Source: Stieleria varia (GTDB taxonomy: Bacteria; Planctomycetota; Planctomycetia; Pirellulales; Pirellulaceae). Taken from it: DNA of 64,000 nucleotides. The stretch is from assembly GCF_038443385.1 (NCBI RefSeq), contig NZ_CP151726.1:5704001-5768000 (forward strand). Direction: 5' to 3'. A model generated the notes under the pieces. That model searched no databases. It saw only the letters and a program-made list of their open reading frames with translations, and was not told where the DNA came from. Position 1 is the first letter of the stretch. The number at the start of each line of letters is the position of its first letter. Position numbers and translations under genes: made by a program. Shown here one piece after another: positions 34,919 through 42,690 of the stretch.

Positions 34919-36286
34919 TCAGAAAGATTCTATCTCGAACGACACTCCCGGTGTCAAACCGAAGAGGTACATCTGGATCGCTTTTGCCGGTTCCGGCCCC
35001 GTTTCCTTTGCGACTTCTACCTGCGTTTCCAGGTACCAGTCGTAATAATCCGAACCGTAGTGTGCCGTCCAGAACTCGCGGTGCGACTCCCGCTGGCGCT
35101 CCGCGTACCACTCCGGACACGTCTCACTCTCTCGCCAGAACAACTCCTTCCACGTCGGCTTGGGCGTTTCACACACCAAACTTAGCTCGATGCTCCCGCA
35201 GTGCGCACACTCGGGCAACGATGGAGGCTCCCACTGCGAGTCCATCGAATCGACCGCTTCGGTCCGCGTTTCCGAGACCTCCGGCTCTGTCCCCAGCAAC
35301 TCCTGACAACGAGCCATGTAGCCTGCCAGTCGATTGTTGCTCCAACCGCCGAAGTACCGAGACTTGGTCAACTGGTCCGGTTGGATATGCAGGCACCAGC
35401 GGCGTGTGAACTCGAGCACTGATAGCTTGATCGGGACTTGTTCCCGCTCACCGCCCACACGTTTTCCTTCACGGGCCATGAAGACCACCTCGTCGCTGTC
35501 CGCAGCGGTGATGCGGTGGTTGCTGATCGGCCCGCCGGTCAGATAGCGTGTCAAGTAGTTGACCACTTCGCCGCCACCACTGGTCTCCTTGGGCGGCGGT
35601 TGGATGTAGGCAACCCATTGAGTCGACTCCAGGTTCTTGACGAACACCTCCCAATTCTCATCGCTTTGCAGGTACTCGAACTTCCCGCCCAGCTTCAGTT
35701 TGCCGTCGCGTCGCAAGCGACGAAGTTTCGCGATCGCCCGCTTACGGAAGTCTTCCTTCAACTTCTCGGAGTCGACCAGATAGTAACCATCCGAATTGCG
35801 AACCCCCGGCGGCGTCTTGGCTTCTTTCCAGTCATCGCCACTCAAGCTCGGCCCGGCACCGGGCACCAGCATGTGAACATGCCAGTGTGCCTCCAGCTTT
35901 TGGTTCCAGGTGTGCAATACGCTGATCGCTGCCGGGTCGTAGTCCTGCTCGGACTTGATGTTCTTGGAAAGGCTCTTCCAACCCGTGCTGACCAACAAGT
36001 CCGCCAGCTCGTTTCGGTTGGCCAACGCCAACTCAGAGAGGTCACTCGGCAGAGTGAAGACGTTCTTTGGCTTCTTGTTTTCCTCCGGCGGTGTGTACGT
36101 CGGCAGTTGCTTCACCGGCAGCCAAACAAAACAAAGAACAGAAAAACGGAGCCCCCCAGACAAATTGCCTGGGAGCTCCAGAAGAAGCGTCTTTGACGCA
36201 CCCTCGATCCGGCTAGCCCTTGGATGGTTGTGTCCCGGCAGAGCCATCTTCCGTTTCACCAAACGTCGACAACCTCGCAGGAACAA
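34919..36286 (-). CDS. IS91-family (Y2, HUH-type) transposase, N-terminally truncated
   Basis: A frame of 455 residues, of which the Transposase_32 core starts at about residue 75 (NVFTLPSDLSELALANRNEL). The HUH motif is in LHTWNQKLEAHWHVHMLVPG, the paired tyrosines in VVNYLTRYLTGGPISNHRI, and FTRRWCLHIQPDQLTKSRYFG follows. IS91 elements move by rolling-circle transposition. The zinc-binding domain that normally precedes the core is missing: the first 70 residues are unlike the family, so the enzyme is 5'-truncated and probably inactive. The ends of the element (oriIS/terIS) were not identified. It interrupts the cassette array. Confidence 0.8.
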   Translation of the reverse strand: MFLRGCRRLVKRKMALPGHNHPRASRIEGASKTLLLELPGNLSGGLRFSVLCFVWLPVKQLPTYTPPEENKKPKNVFTLPSDLSELALANRNELADLLVSTGWKSLSKNIKSEQDYDPAAISVLHTWNQKLEAHWHVHMLVPGAGPSLSGDDWKEAKTPPGVRNSDGYYLVDSEKLKEDFRKRAIAKLRRLRRDGKLKLGGKFEYLQSDENWEVFVKNLESTQWVAYIQPPPKETSGGGEVVNYLTRYLTGGPISNHRITAADSDEVVFMAREGKRVGGEREQVPIKLSVLEFTRRWCLHIQPDQLTKSRYFGGWSNNRLAGYMARCQELLGTEPEVSETRTEAVDSMDSQWEPPSLPECAHCGSIELSLVCETPKPTWKELFWRESETCPEWYAERQRESHREFWTAHYGSDYYDWYLETQVEVAKETGPEPAKAIQMYLFGLTPGVSFEIESF

Positions 36287-36761
36287 ACACTTTGAACACC
36301 CGAGTCATGCCTAAAAAATCCCGGGGTTTCAGGGGCTGCCTCTGACCACGCTGTATCCACCAGCCAACTTCCACCAGAAAGTTGTCTCACTGCCGCTGAC
36401 ACATTCCGCCGAACGTCACAAGACAAGGAACGAATCGCCGATAAACTCTGATGCATTGTAGCTCTCCATCCGGGCTTGACCCGGTGGAAGCAAGACTGAT
36501 GTGCTACAAAGACGCGGTCAACTCTCTTGGCTCCCTTCCGGCCTCGTGCCGGTGGAAGCAAGGAAGATCACTGACCATCTCAAGTCGCGTTGGTCCCTTT
36601 GCCACTGGCACGAGGCCAGTGGGGAGATGGGTTGCTTTTAGCCTGCGGTGTCGTAGCCAGTCAGTCGGATTCACCACCGGCACGAGGCCGGTTGGAGTCT
36701 GGTCAAATGGAGCGACAGGTAGCAGCTATGCCGGCGACTTCGTGATCTTCACGGAAGCGAT
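36287..36761. other. Eroded intron/repeat stretch between the transposase and the prepilin-like fragment
   Basis: No intact gene. Holds copy 2 of the 63-bp duplicated segment (36566-36628) and at least four short hairpins (36465-36488, 36535-36558, 36602-36623, 36671-36695), among them cttccggcctcgtgccgg. The segment around 36430, cgaatcgccgataaactctg, parallels 33760 and, loosely, the RT start at 39030. At 36730-36765 the + strand reads SYAGDFVIFTEAI, reminiscent of the RT active site YADDFLVFS with one catalytic Asp lost. I read this as a third, very degraded intron relic. Confidence 0.45.
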
Positions 36762-37097
36762 TTAAACCCCCCAGCCCCTTTTTACCAGCCCGAAAACTGC
36801 TGACTGCTCCAAATGCGGCAGAATTGGAACTCGCCAGGAATATGAGTGAAACTCATCGTAGATCGACAACGGGTTCGAACGAAATGTTTCGTTGTAGAGC
36901 GACGGAAGTTGCTTTTGACTGGCCTCATGACCATGTAGCGCGATTCCGATTTGACGCAGATTGTTCGCGCAAGTCGTAAGACGCGTCGACTCTCGGGCTC
37001 GTTGAACTGCGACCGACAGGAGAGCAAGTAAGACTCCGACGATCGAAAGCGACACGATAAGCTCAATCAACGAAAAGCCATCACGGTGACGTGCCAT
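36762..37097 (-). CDS. Prepilin-like DUF1559 protein fragment (cassette gene)
   Basis: 111 residues from the ATG at 37097. The N-terminus is a type IV prepilin/pseudopilin signal, RHRDGFSLIELIVSLSIVGV, with the Gly-Phe cleavage site, followed by RESTRLTTCANNLRQIGIAL and YSWRVPILPHLEQSAVFG, the opening of a DUF1559 domain. Full DUF1559 proteins have about 300 residues; this one stops soon after, where it meets eroded intron sequence, so it is 3'-truncated. The start follows attC-like site 4 by a few bases. It would be cleaved by prepilin peptidase if expressed. Confidence 0.65.
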   Translation of the reverse strand: MARHRDGFSLIELIVSLSIVGVLLALLSVAVQRARESTRLTTCANNLRQIGIALHGHEASQKQLPSLYNETFRSNPLSIYDEFHSYSWRVPILPHLEQSAVFGLVKRGWGV

Positions 37098-37111
37098 CTC
37101 GGTATCCTCAT

Positions 37112-37200
37112 CGGGCGAACGCCACGCGTAACCGGGCACGCGTGAAAGATTCTCAACTTCAAAAACGCCCAATCGCGTGCTCCGGTTCACGCGATGATTA
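37112..37200 (-). other. attC-like site 4
   Basis: An 89-bp palindrome. On the gene strand it starts at the TAA stop of the upstream cassette gene, runs through gcgtgaaccggagcacgcg pairing with cgcgtgcccggttacgcg, has the central gcgtttttgaagttgag and ends gcgttcgccc. Arm and loop sequences match sites 5 and 6 closely. Confidence 0.68.
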
Positions 37201-37665
37201 CCCGCCGTCTTGGATTGTGTTTGGAGGCGATTCAAGGAGGGTTGAAGGTGATTGGTACGGGTTCCCAGTCTCTTCCGAACGAATAGCCGAATCACGTTGA
37301 GCGAATGGCGTATAGCCAGTTAGTGTATCACGAGGAACCAAAACGAGCACACCGAGGGCGAGTAACAGTACGGACAGTGCAACGAATTGCGGCATTGCGA
37401 TCGGCAGGCCAAGTAGTGCAGCACCAATCCAAAGAATCATCGCGATTACGATTGCCAGTCCGTAGACAAGGCGTACTATCCAACGATTGCGAACAAACAG
37501 TCCAATGCCAAGCAGAGGCATCAGCGTCAGTTGGGACGCATAGTACGCGAGCGATTCTGTTTGGTCGTCTACCAAGTCGCGGTACGTCGCGACCGCTGTT
37601 AGCAGTAACAGAGCGCCACCAACAATGCGAAGATAGATGATCCAAGGCTTCAACGTAAGTCTCAA
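37198..37665 (-). CDS. Four-helix membrane protein with NPYQSP motif (cassette gene)
   Basis: 155 residues. About four membrane helices (IIYLRIVGGALLLLTAVATY; LTLMPLLGIGLFV; LVYGLAIVIAMILWIGAALL; QFVALSVLLLALGVLVLV) are followed by a polar C-terminus containing NPYQSP, a short motif common near the ends of planctomycete membrane proteins. Function unknown. The stop lies in attC-like site 4 and the start follows site 5, so the gene exactly fills one cassette. Confidence 0.7.
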   Translation of the reverse strand: MRLTLKPWIIYLRIVGGALLLLTAVATYRDLVDDQTESLAYYASQLTLMPLLGIGLFVRNRWIVRLVYGLAIVIAMILWIGAALLGLPIAMPQFVALSVLLLALGVLVLVPRDTLTGYTPFAQRDSAIRSEETGNPYQSPSTLLESPPNTIQDGG

Positions 37666-37686
37666 GACACGTTTGGGATTTCTGTC

Positions 37687-37777
37687 GGGTAACGTCTGCC
37701 GTCACCGGGCGGCGACGAATGAGTTTCCATTTCAAAACCGCCTGACTTCGCCGCTTCGGTTCACGGCTTTGTTCGGC
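37687..37777 (-). other. attC-like site 5 (best preserved)
   Basis: A 91-bp palindrome between two membrane-protein genes. On the gene strand: gccgaacaaagccgtgaacc, stem gcggcga pairing with tcgccgc, centre ggcggttttgaaatgg, then cccggtgacggcagacgtta. GAAC at one end and CGTT at the other are the expected core-site positions. The segment gtcaccgggcggcg (+ strand) is nearly identical in site 6. Confidence 0.7.
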
Positions 37778-37782
37778 GACGA

Positions 37783-38412
37783 TTACTGTGCGACGTCGAC
37801 TCGCCAGATCATCTCATCCGCCTCTTCGGCTCCAAACGTTTGGACGAGTGTGTCGTGCAGTGAGTCGCGAGCAGCGGCGTCCTGGAGCGTGCCCGTTAAA
37901 TATACCTGAGCCGCAGACGAATAATCTGCTTCGACGCCATCGAAATCAGTTGACTGCAAGATCGTCGCAAGCCTGTCGAACTTGCGTTCCGTCCATGCTT
38001 GATAGAGTTGTTGCTGGCCGATGATGCCGCCCACGATAAATGTTGCCACGCTGATGATCAATACCGACATCGTGGTGACAATACCCCAAAGCACGTGAAC
38101 CGACCAGATTCGCGATCGCAATTCCTTTGTTGGTGCGTCGCTGTTAATGGCAGGGCGTGCGGAGCGAACATCGCGCCATGCGAGTAGTGCAAGGACGACG
38201 ATCGAAATCGCGATGCCAGAGGCGACACCTTGTGAGGCGCCCAAGCCGATGCCAACTTGGAGTGGATGGAATTCAGGCGAGTGGCCGCCGCGGAAAACGG
38301 ACCGGTAGTACTCAGGCGCGACAGCGCCGATTGTTGCACCGATCGCGGAGCCGACACACGCAAAGACGACACTCCATAGCAGAACGGTTGTCAATGCGGT
38401 TCTGGTGGTCAT
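37783..38412 (-). CDS. Membrane protein, unknown function (cassette gene)
   Basis: 209 residues. Three hydrophobic helices (TALTTVLLWSVVFACVGSAI; QGVASGIAISIVVLALLAW; LWGIVTTMSVLIISVATFIV) precede a soluble helical C-terminus (QAWTERKFDRLATILQSTDF, then GTLQDAAARDSLHDTLVQTF). Not recognised. It lies between attC-like sites 5 and 6 with almost no spare sequence, as expected of an integron cassette. Confidence 0.68.
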   Translation of the reverse strand: MTTRTALTTVLLWSVVFACVGSAIGATIGAVAPEYYRSVFRGGHSPEFHPLQVGIGLGASQGVASGIAISIVVLALLAWRDVRSARPAINSDAPTKELRSRIWSVHVLWGIVTTMSVLIISVATFIVGGIIGQQQLYQAWTERKFDRLATILQSTDFDGVEADYSSAAQVYLTGTLQDAAARDSLHDTLVQTFGAEEADEMIWRVDVAQ

Positions 38413-38421
38413 GATTTCAGT

Positions 38422-38494
38422 CGCCGAACGTCAAAGGTCACCGGGCGGGCGCGAGTGACCTTACCATTTGAAAACGCCCGGATCGCCCGCTCCG
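38422..38494 (-). other. attC-like site 6, interrupted by the intact group II intron
   Basis: The downstream part of the site, on the gene strand from cggagcgggcgatccgggcg through ttttcaaatgg to cccggtgacctttgacgttc. The short remaining upstream part, with AGAACCATG, lies beyond the intron at about 40518-40530. Removing the intron restores a palindrome comparable to site 5. Confidence 0.66.
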
Positions 38495-40517
38495 GTGCAC
38501 CGGTACGCCCGACATGGGCGTGAACTTGTGGGGTGCCGCTTCCTTCGGGAAGCCAGTCCCCTGTACGAACTCGGAACTTGAAACGAAGGACAGTATACCA
38601 AATGTAATCTTTCAAGATGAAGTACTAGGCGCTGTCTCCAAGATGCCCGGCAACTGCGCACAAGGCGACAAACCGTGGGGAGGAAGCCTGCGATGCTCGA
38701 TCGGCGTAGCAACCGGCAGCATTCCGCCAAAACTGCGGGGTAACGAATAGAAACGCGATAGAGGCTCTGGGAGTCATTGGGGTGAGCGGCCCGAGGACTG
38801 CAAAACCCGTTTCCGACAACCTCCTGAGTAGATCGCGTACTCGCGCAGCGAAAGTTCACGTCCCCGTATTCGGGGAGATCTCAGACGCGTACCCGCGAGT
38901 AGGGCTTGCCCAAAAGGCGGGACGACCAGGGTGACCTGACTCGTGCTCTGAGAAGTCAGCAGAGGTCATTGTACCGATCTGCCGCAATCCAGCGGCAACG
39001 GAAAGGACCGAACGTTTCTTGACAAGGAAGAACCATCGATGAATTCGAACCGACCCAAACACACAGAACCTCATTCCGGCAACCAGCAAGGAGCGGAAGA
39101 CATGAAAGGCCCGTGCTCTTGGGAGTCCCTCACCGGTCACTCGGACTCGGCGTCCATCGAGAAGCCATCCTTGAACGCTGTTCCACAGAACCTCATGGAA
39201 CAAATTGTCGACACCGACAACCTCGAATGTGCCTGGGCACGAGTCCGATCCAACCGCGGAGCCCCTGGCCCCGATGGCATCACGATCGACGAATTCCCAA
39301 ACCACTTTCCGGAACTCTGGCCGGTGCTTCGACAACAACTGTTGGAAGGAACTTACAAGCCGGGCCCCGTCCGGCGTAAGTCGATTCCCAAACCGGACGG
39401 CGGCGAGCGACACCTCGGAATCCCAAACGTAGTGGATCGCCTCGTTCAACAAGCCATCCTGTTAGTCCTAACCCCGATCTTTGATCCGGAGTTTTCCGAA
39501 TCAAGTTTCGGATTTCGGCCTCACCGCTCCGCTCACGAAGCGATCCATCTCGTTCAAACGCACATTCAAGCCGGCTACCGCTGGTGCGTCGACATGGACC
39601 TGTCGAAATTTTTCGACCGCGTGCAGCACGATGTATTGATGCACCGTGTGTCTCGCAAGGTCCGCGACAAGCGACTGCTGCGTCTGATCGGGAACTATTT
39701 ACGAGCGGGTGTGATGGTCGATACCGATTGGCAACCTTCGACCGAAGGAACGATGCAAGGCGGGCCACTTTCACCGTTGCTTGCGAACATCCTGCTGGAT
39801 GATTTCGACAAAGAAATGGAGAAACGCGGTCACCGCTTCGTGCGCTATGCGGATGACTTCTTGGTGTTCTCCAAGACTGAGCAGTCAGCCACACGTGTCT
39901 TTCGATCGGTAGAACGCTACCTGACATCCAAGCTAAAACTCGTGGTCAACCACGACAAGAGCCGTATCTGTCCGACGGAGGTGGTCGATTTTCTCGGCTA
40001 CACCTTCCGCGGCTTCGGTGGACGGCTGGGTGTCAGCCCGAAGAATCTGAAGAAGTTCAAGGCGCGAGTGCGAGAAATCACCCGTCGTAACGGTGGTCGA
40101 TCGATTCAATCGCGTTTCCTGGAGCTTCGACGCTACTTCCAAGGCTGGGTAGGTTACTTTCACTACGGACTGGGTAAGAAGCAAGTGCAGAGTTTGGACA
40201 AGTGGACCCGTCGGCGCATTCGCGCCTGCTACTGGAAACAGTGGTACCGAGTCCGCACCCGAATTCGGATGTTGCTGAAGCTCGGCGTCCGTCGTGACGA
40301 AGCCATTTCCCATGGTAGCAGTGGCCGCGGACCTTGGGTGATGTCATCGAGTGCTGCGATGCATGTCGCGATCTCGATCGACTATCTCAATAAGAACGGA
40401 CTAGCGAACCTTGAGGCGATTTGGAGCAAGTTTGCTTCCAAGAAATGAACCGCCGTATGCGGACCCGCATGTACGGTGGTGTGAGAGGGGTCCCGGGCAA
40501 CCGGGCCCCTATCTCGA
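38495..40517 (+). mobile_element. Group II intron (class C-attC type), intact
   Basis: The 5' end, gtgcaccggtacgcccgaca, then tgaacttgtggggtg, resembles the GTGYG start and early domain I of bacterial group II introns. A complete reverse transcriptase lies in domain IV. Domain V is visible at 40448-40481 as cgccgtatgcg and cgcatgtacgg stems around a GACC loop, and domain VI at 40482-40517 as ggggtcccgggcaaccgggc followed by ccct and atctcgat. Both intron copies enter an attC-like site at the same base and lie on the strand opposite to the cassette genes, as known for class C-attC introns. Boundaries are accurate to a few bases. Confidence 0.82.
39039..40448 (+). CDS. ltrA: Group II intron reverse transcriptase/maturase
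   Basis: 469 residues. It copies and helps splice and re-insert its intron. RT motifs: GAPGPDGITIDEF (RT0/1), SIPKPDGGERHLGIPNVVDR (RT2), GYRWCVDMDLSKFFDRV with the first catalytic Asp (RT3), TMQGGPLSPLLANILL (RT4) and RYADDFLVFSKT, where Asp271-Asp272 complete the site (RT5). LGYTFRGFGG and the maturase X-domain (RRRIRACYWKQWYRVRTRIR) follow. There is no HNH endonuclease domain, as in class C enzymes. The C-terminal HGSSGRGPWVMSSSAAMHVA is like the tail of class C-attC enzymes. The stop falls at the edge of domain V. Confidence 0.93.
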   Translation: MNSNRPKHTEPHSGNQQGAEDMKGPCSWESLTGHSDSASIEKPSLNAVPQNLMEQIVDTDNLECAWARVRSNRGAPGPDGITIDEFPNHFPELWPVLRQQLLEGTYKPGPVRRKSIPKPDGGERHLGIPNVVDRLVQQAILLVLTPIFDPEFSESSFGFRPHRSAHEAIHLVQTHIQAGYRWCVDMDLSKFFDRVQHDVLMHRVSRKVRDKRLLRLIGNYLRAGVMVDTDWQPSTEGTMQGGPLSPLLANILLDDFDKEMEKRGHRFVRYADDFLVFSKTEQSATRVFRSVERYLTSKLKLVVNHDKSRICPTEVVDFLGYTFRGFGGRLGVSPKNLKKFKARVREITRRNGGRSIQSRFLELRRYFQGWVGYFHYGLGKKQVQSLDKWTRRRIRACYWKQWYRVRTRIRMLLKLGVRRDEAISHGSSGRGPWVMSSSAAMHVAISIDYLNKNGLANLEAIWSKFASKK

Positions 40518-40557
40518 TCATGGTTCTGTGGCTTTTGAAGCGTCGAATGATCGTCCC

Positions 40558-41169
40558 TCAGCGTGACGTGTGAACCAGCACGGATTGTAACAGATCGTGT
40601 GGAAACGAGTCATTCTCCGCAAGTCGGAGGGATGCGGCAGCGTCACCCGAGCAAGAATACCGCTCGCCAACACGAAGCCAACCGAAATCATCATCCGTTA
40701 TTGAGCATGAGTCAATTATTGCGTCGGCGGCGAAATACGGTATCGAATTGTGCTGAAGTGCCGATCGCAGAAGTGGGACCACCTCGTTGCGGTCAGCGTT
40801 GGTGATTGGTGAAAACAAGGAAAGGAGCAGCAGGGCGTTTCCGAAGTCCAATTGCGAGTTAGAGCCTGCAGTTCGCGCGATGTTCCAAGCCTCAGGCCAG
40901 CGAAACACGTGAGGATGACCGTGGCAATTGTCTTCCCAGCCCAGTTGTGTTGTCGTAGTGGTTGGGACAATTTCAGAGACGTACAGCGTCGCGCCACCGT
41001 CCAAGTTAATGAAGAGACTCGGGGCTGGCGACAAGTTCAGTTCGATGATGTCAGATGGTGTGTCATGGTCATCGGGTAGATTGGCGAAACGGTCGTCAAC
41101 GAAAAAGTAGCGACACCAAAACAACGGCGAAGTGAATGTTGTTCGCCATGCCGGTGTGTCAAATCTCAT
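40558..41169 (-). CDS. Hypothetical protein, probably first cassette gene of the array
   Basis: 203 residues. No signal peptide or membrane helix. The first half is strand-rich with many Trp/Phe (RTTFTSPLFWCRYFFVDDRF, PHVFRWPEAWNIARTAGSNS), the second half helical (NALLLLSLFSPITNADRNEV, VVPLLRSALQHNSIPYF). I do not recognise it. The overall plan resembles small immunity-type proteins, which is a weak impression only. Its stop is about 40 bp from the intron 3' end and thus from attC-like site 6. Confidence 0.65.
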   Translation of the reverse strand: MRFDTPAWRTTFTSPLFWCRYFFVDDRFANLPDDHDTPSDIIELNLSPAPSLFINLDGGATLYVSEIVPTTTTTQLGWEDNCHGHPHVFRWPEAWNIARTAGSNSQLDFGNALLLLSLFSPITNADRNEVVPLLRSALQHNSIPYFAADAIIDSCSITDDDFGWLRVGERYSCSGDAAASLRLAENDSFPHDLLQSVLVHTSR

Positions 41170-41792
41170 GCTCTTGTCACAGAACTTGTAATTAAGGGGA
41201 GTCAGGACTTGGCGGTTGGTTATTTGACGCCTTATGGGCGGTTGCCCCTCGCGTTATCCCGGTCTTATTGGCAGTTGACTGATTTTGGCCAAGCTTTACA
41301 GCAATTTGCCAATAAGAACGCCCCGCATTATGGGCAGTTGTCGCTTTGAATGCAATTCCGGGTGGGGCTGGCACCGCTTAGCAGGGACTGCATCTTAACA
41401 GCACGGACATTTTGTGCATTTGGATTTCCGATTTGAGGGGTCATGCAATGACAAGATCTGAGAGCAGGCGTGAGAGTGGGTACGGTGGGGTTCATGATAG
41501 CGTTGTCGCTTCGGGAAAGCCGGATTGGCCAGCGATCTGGTATGCGAAGTTGCGACGGCATGGCCATTTGGAAACGCCTGAAAGTGGCAGAGGCGCTGCT
41601 GGAGTTTCGAAGGCGAAAACGATGGGAAGAGTGCCCGCGTTTGGCAGAGGTGTGTGAGACGCTCGCAATGCTAAACGTGCCCAACAAAAGAGAGGGCCGA
41701 GAATGCTGGAAGGCAATCTCAGGGCGCCCGAATCGGACCTGGCGGAACGTGGACACATTGCCCCCAGAGAACCATCGAACGAGTTTAGCAGT

Positions 41793-41965
41793 CTCTGTCG
41801 CTGCTTCCGCAGCTTGATGGGATGATTGCCGGTCGAACGTGGGGCTGACGCCCCACGCTTTATGCTGTCGCTGGCTCCGCAGCTGAGGGCGGCCGCACCT
41901 AGAGGAAGTTTTCGTTTTCCATGGGCAGCATCCATTGACACGTTTGATCAACGCAGCAAAGCACT
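41793..41965. repeat. Direct repeat, copy 1
   Basis: About 170 bp, largely identical to 42342-42512, starting tctgtcgctgcttccgcagc and passing through a perfect short palindrome, gtggggctgacgccccac. The two copies bracket the segment holding the recombinase remnant. Confidence 0.75.
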
Positions 41966-42248
41966 GTTACCCAGGGCGACGCGGCGATCTGACCTGGGCT
42001 ATTTTGTCATGTCCCTTCGGGACGGAATCGATTAGGTCCCTCTGAAACGAAAATAGCACCTGCCGTCCCATGAGACGTTGCTACGTGATTTGGTATATTG
42101 GGGTTTGTGCCCCCTCATCCCCAGCCCTTCTCCCCCAGATCCTGACTCGCTGGAAGCTCGCCAGGATCCGGGGGAGAAGGGAGCCGTGGTGGGGAGATCG
42201 GTGCGTTATCGGCATTCGCGAAATCCACGTGACCGCAGGATGCATCGT

Positions 42249-42338
42249 CACCATTTGCACAAGGACATCAGCACCACGATGATCTACCTGCACTGCTTGA
42301 ATGACCCAGAAAAGAAAGTGGTCAGTTCGCTGGATCAA
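42249..42338 (+). pseudogene. Remnant of a tyrosine recombinase C-terminus, integron-integrase-like
   Basis: The + frame reads HHLHKDISTTMIYLHCLNDP followed by EKKVVSSLDQ. IntI-type integrases end with a GHxDVSTTMIYTHVL segment, which carries the last catalytic His and the nucleophilic Tyr, and then a ...SPLD tail; both are recognisable here (Tyr in TTMIYLH, SSLD). Everything upstream has been replaced by unrelated repeats. Its orientation, pointing away from the minus-strand cassettes, is that of intI in an integron. A generic phage-type recombinase relic is the alternative. Confidence 0.6.
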
Positions 42339-42341
42339 GTG

Positions 42342-42512
42342 TCTGTCGCTGCTTCCGCAGCTTGATGGGATGATTGCCGGTCGGACGTGGGGCTGACGCC
42401 CCACGCTTTACGCCGTCGCTGCCTCCGCAGCTGGAAGCGGTCACACGCAGAGCAAGTTTTCATGTTCCATGGGCTACTTTCATCGGCACGTTTGACCAAC
42501 ACTGCAAAGTGC
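42342..42512. repeat. Direct repeat, copy 2
   Basis: Partner of 41793-41965. It starts right after the recombinase remnant, so repeat-mediated rearrangement or insertion may explain why that gene is broken. Confidence 0.75.
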
Positions 42513-42690
42513 TGTGTCCCTCGGATCGCCATGTCCCTCGGATCGCCAGTAGCCGAAGACGCAGGAGACGCTACCAACCGGATTGGAACGCTGCGTTGAA
42601 CGCCGTAGCCGCCTGCGTCTGTCGGCTGCGCGTCAAACATTGGGGACGCCTGCGTCTATCGGCTACGGGTCAAATGGGGTTGTGAGTAAG

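Larger units (their letters stand above)
41170..42690. other. 1.5-kb gene-poor stretch right of the cassette array
   Basis: No intact gene found. It contains a recombinase-like remnant (42249-42338) and a pair of about 170-bp direct repeats (41793-41965 and 42342-42512) that share tctgtcgctgcttccgcagc and cgtggggctgacgccccacg. Around 42110-42200 another palindrome (cccagcccttctcccccaga and its partner ggggagaagggagcc) is inserted. If this was the platform of an integron, attI and the promoter should have been here; I could not identify either. Confidence 0.5.

Noticed and set aside
34662..35120. A complete 152-residue gene upstream of the in-frame stop
   Set aside because: Its N-terminal two thirds lie antisense to nothing but overlap the 3' end of the transposase in the same strand and read unlike protein; only the part from ATG 34781 is convincing.
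41470..41817. 115-codon + strand frame right of the cassette array
   Set aside because: Its C-terminus runs into the direct repeat and the middle has no recognisable domain; not enough support for a gene.
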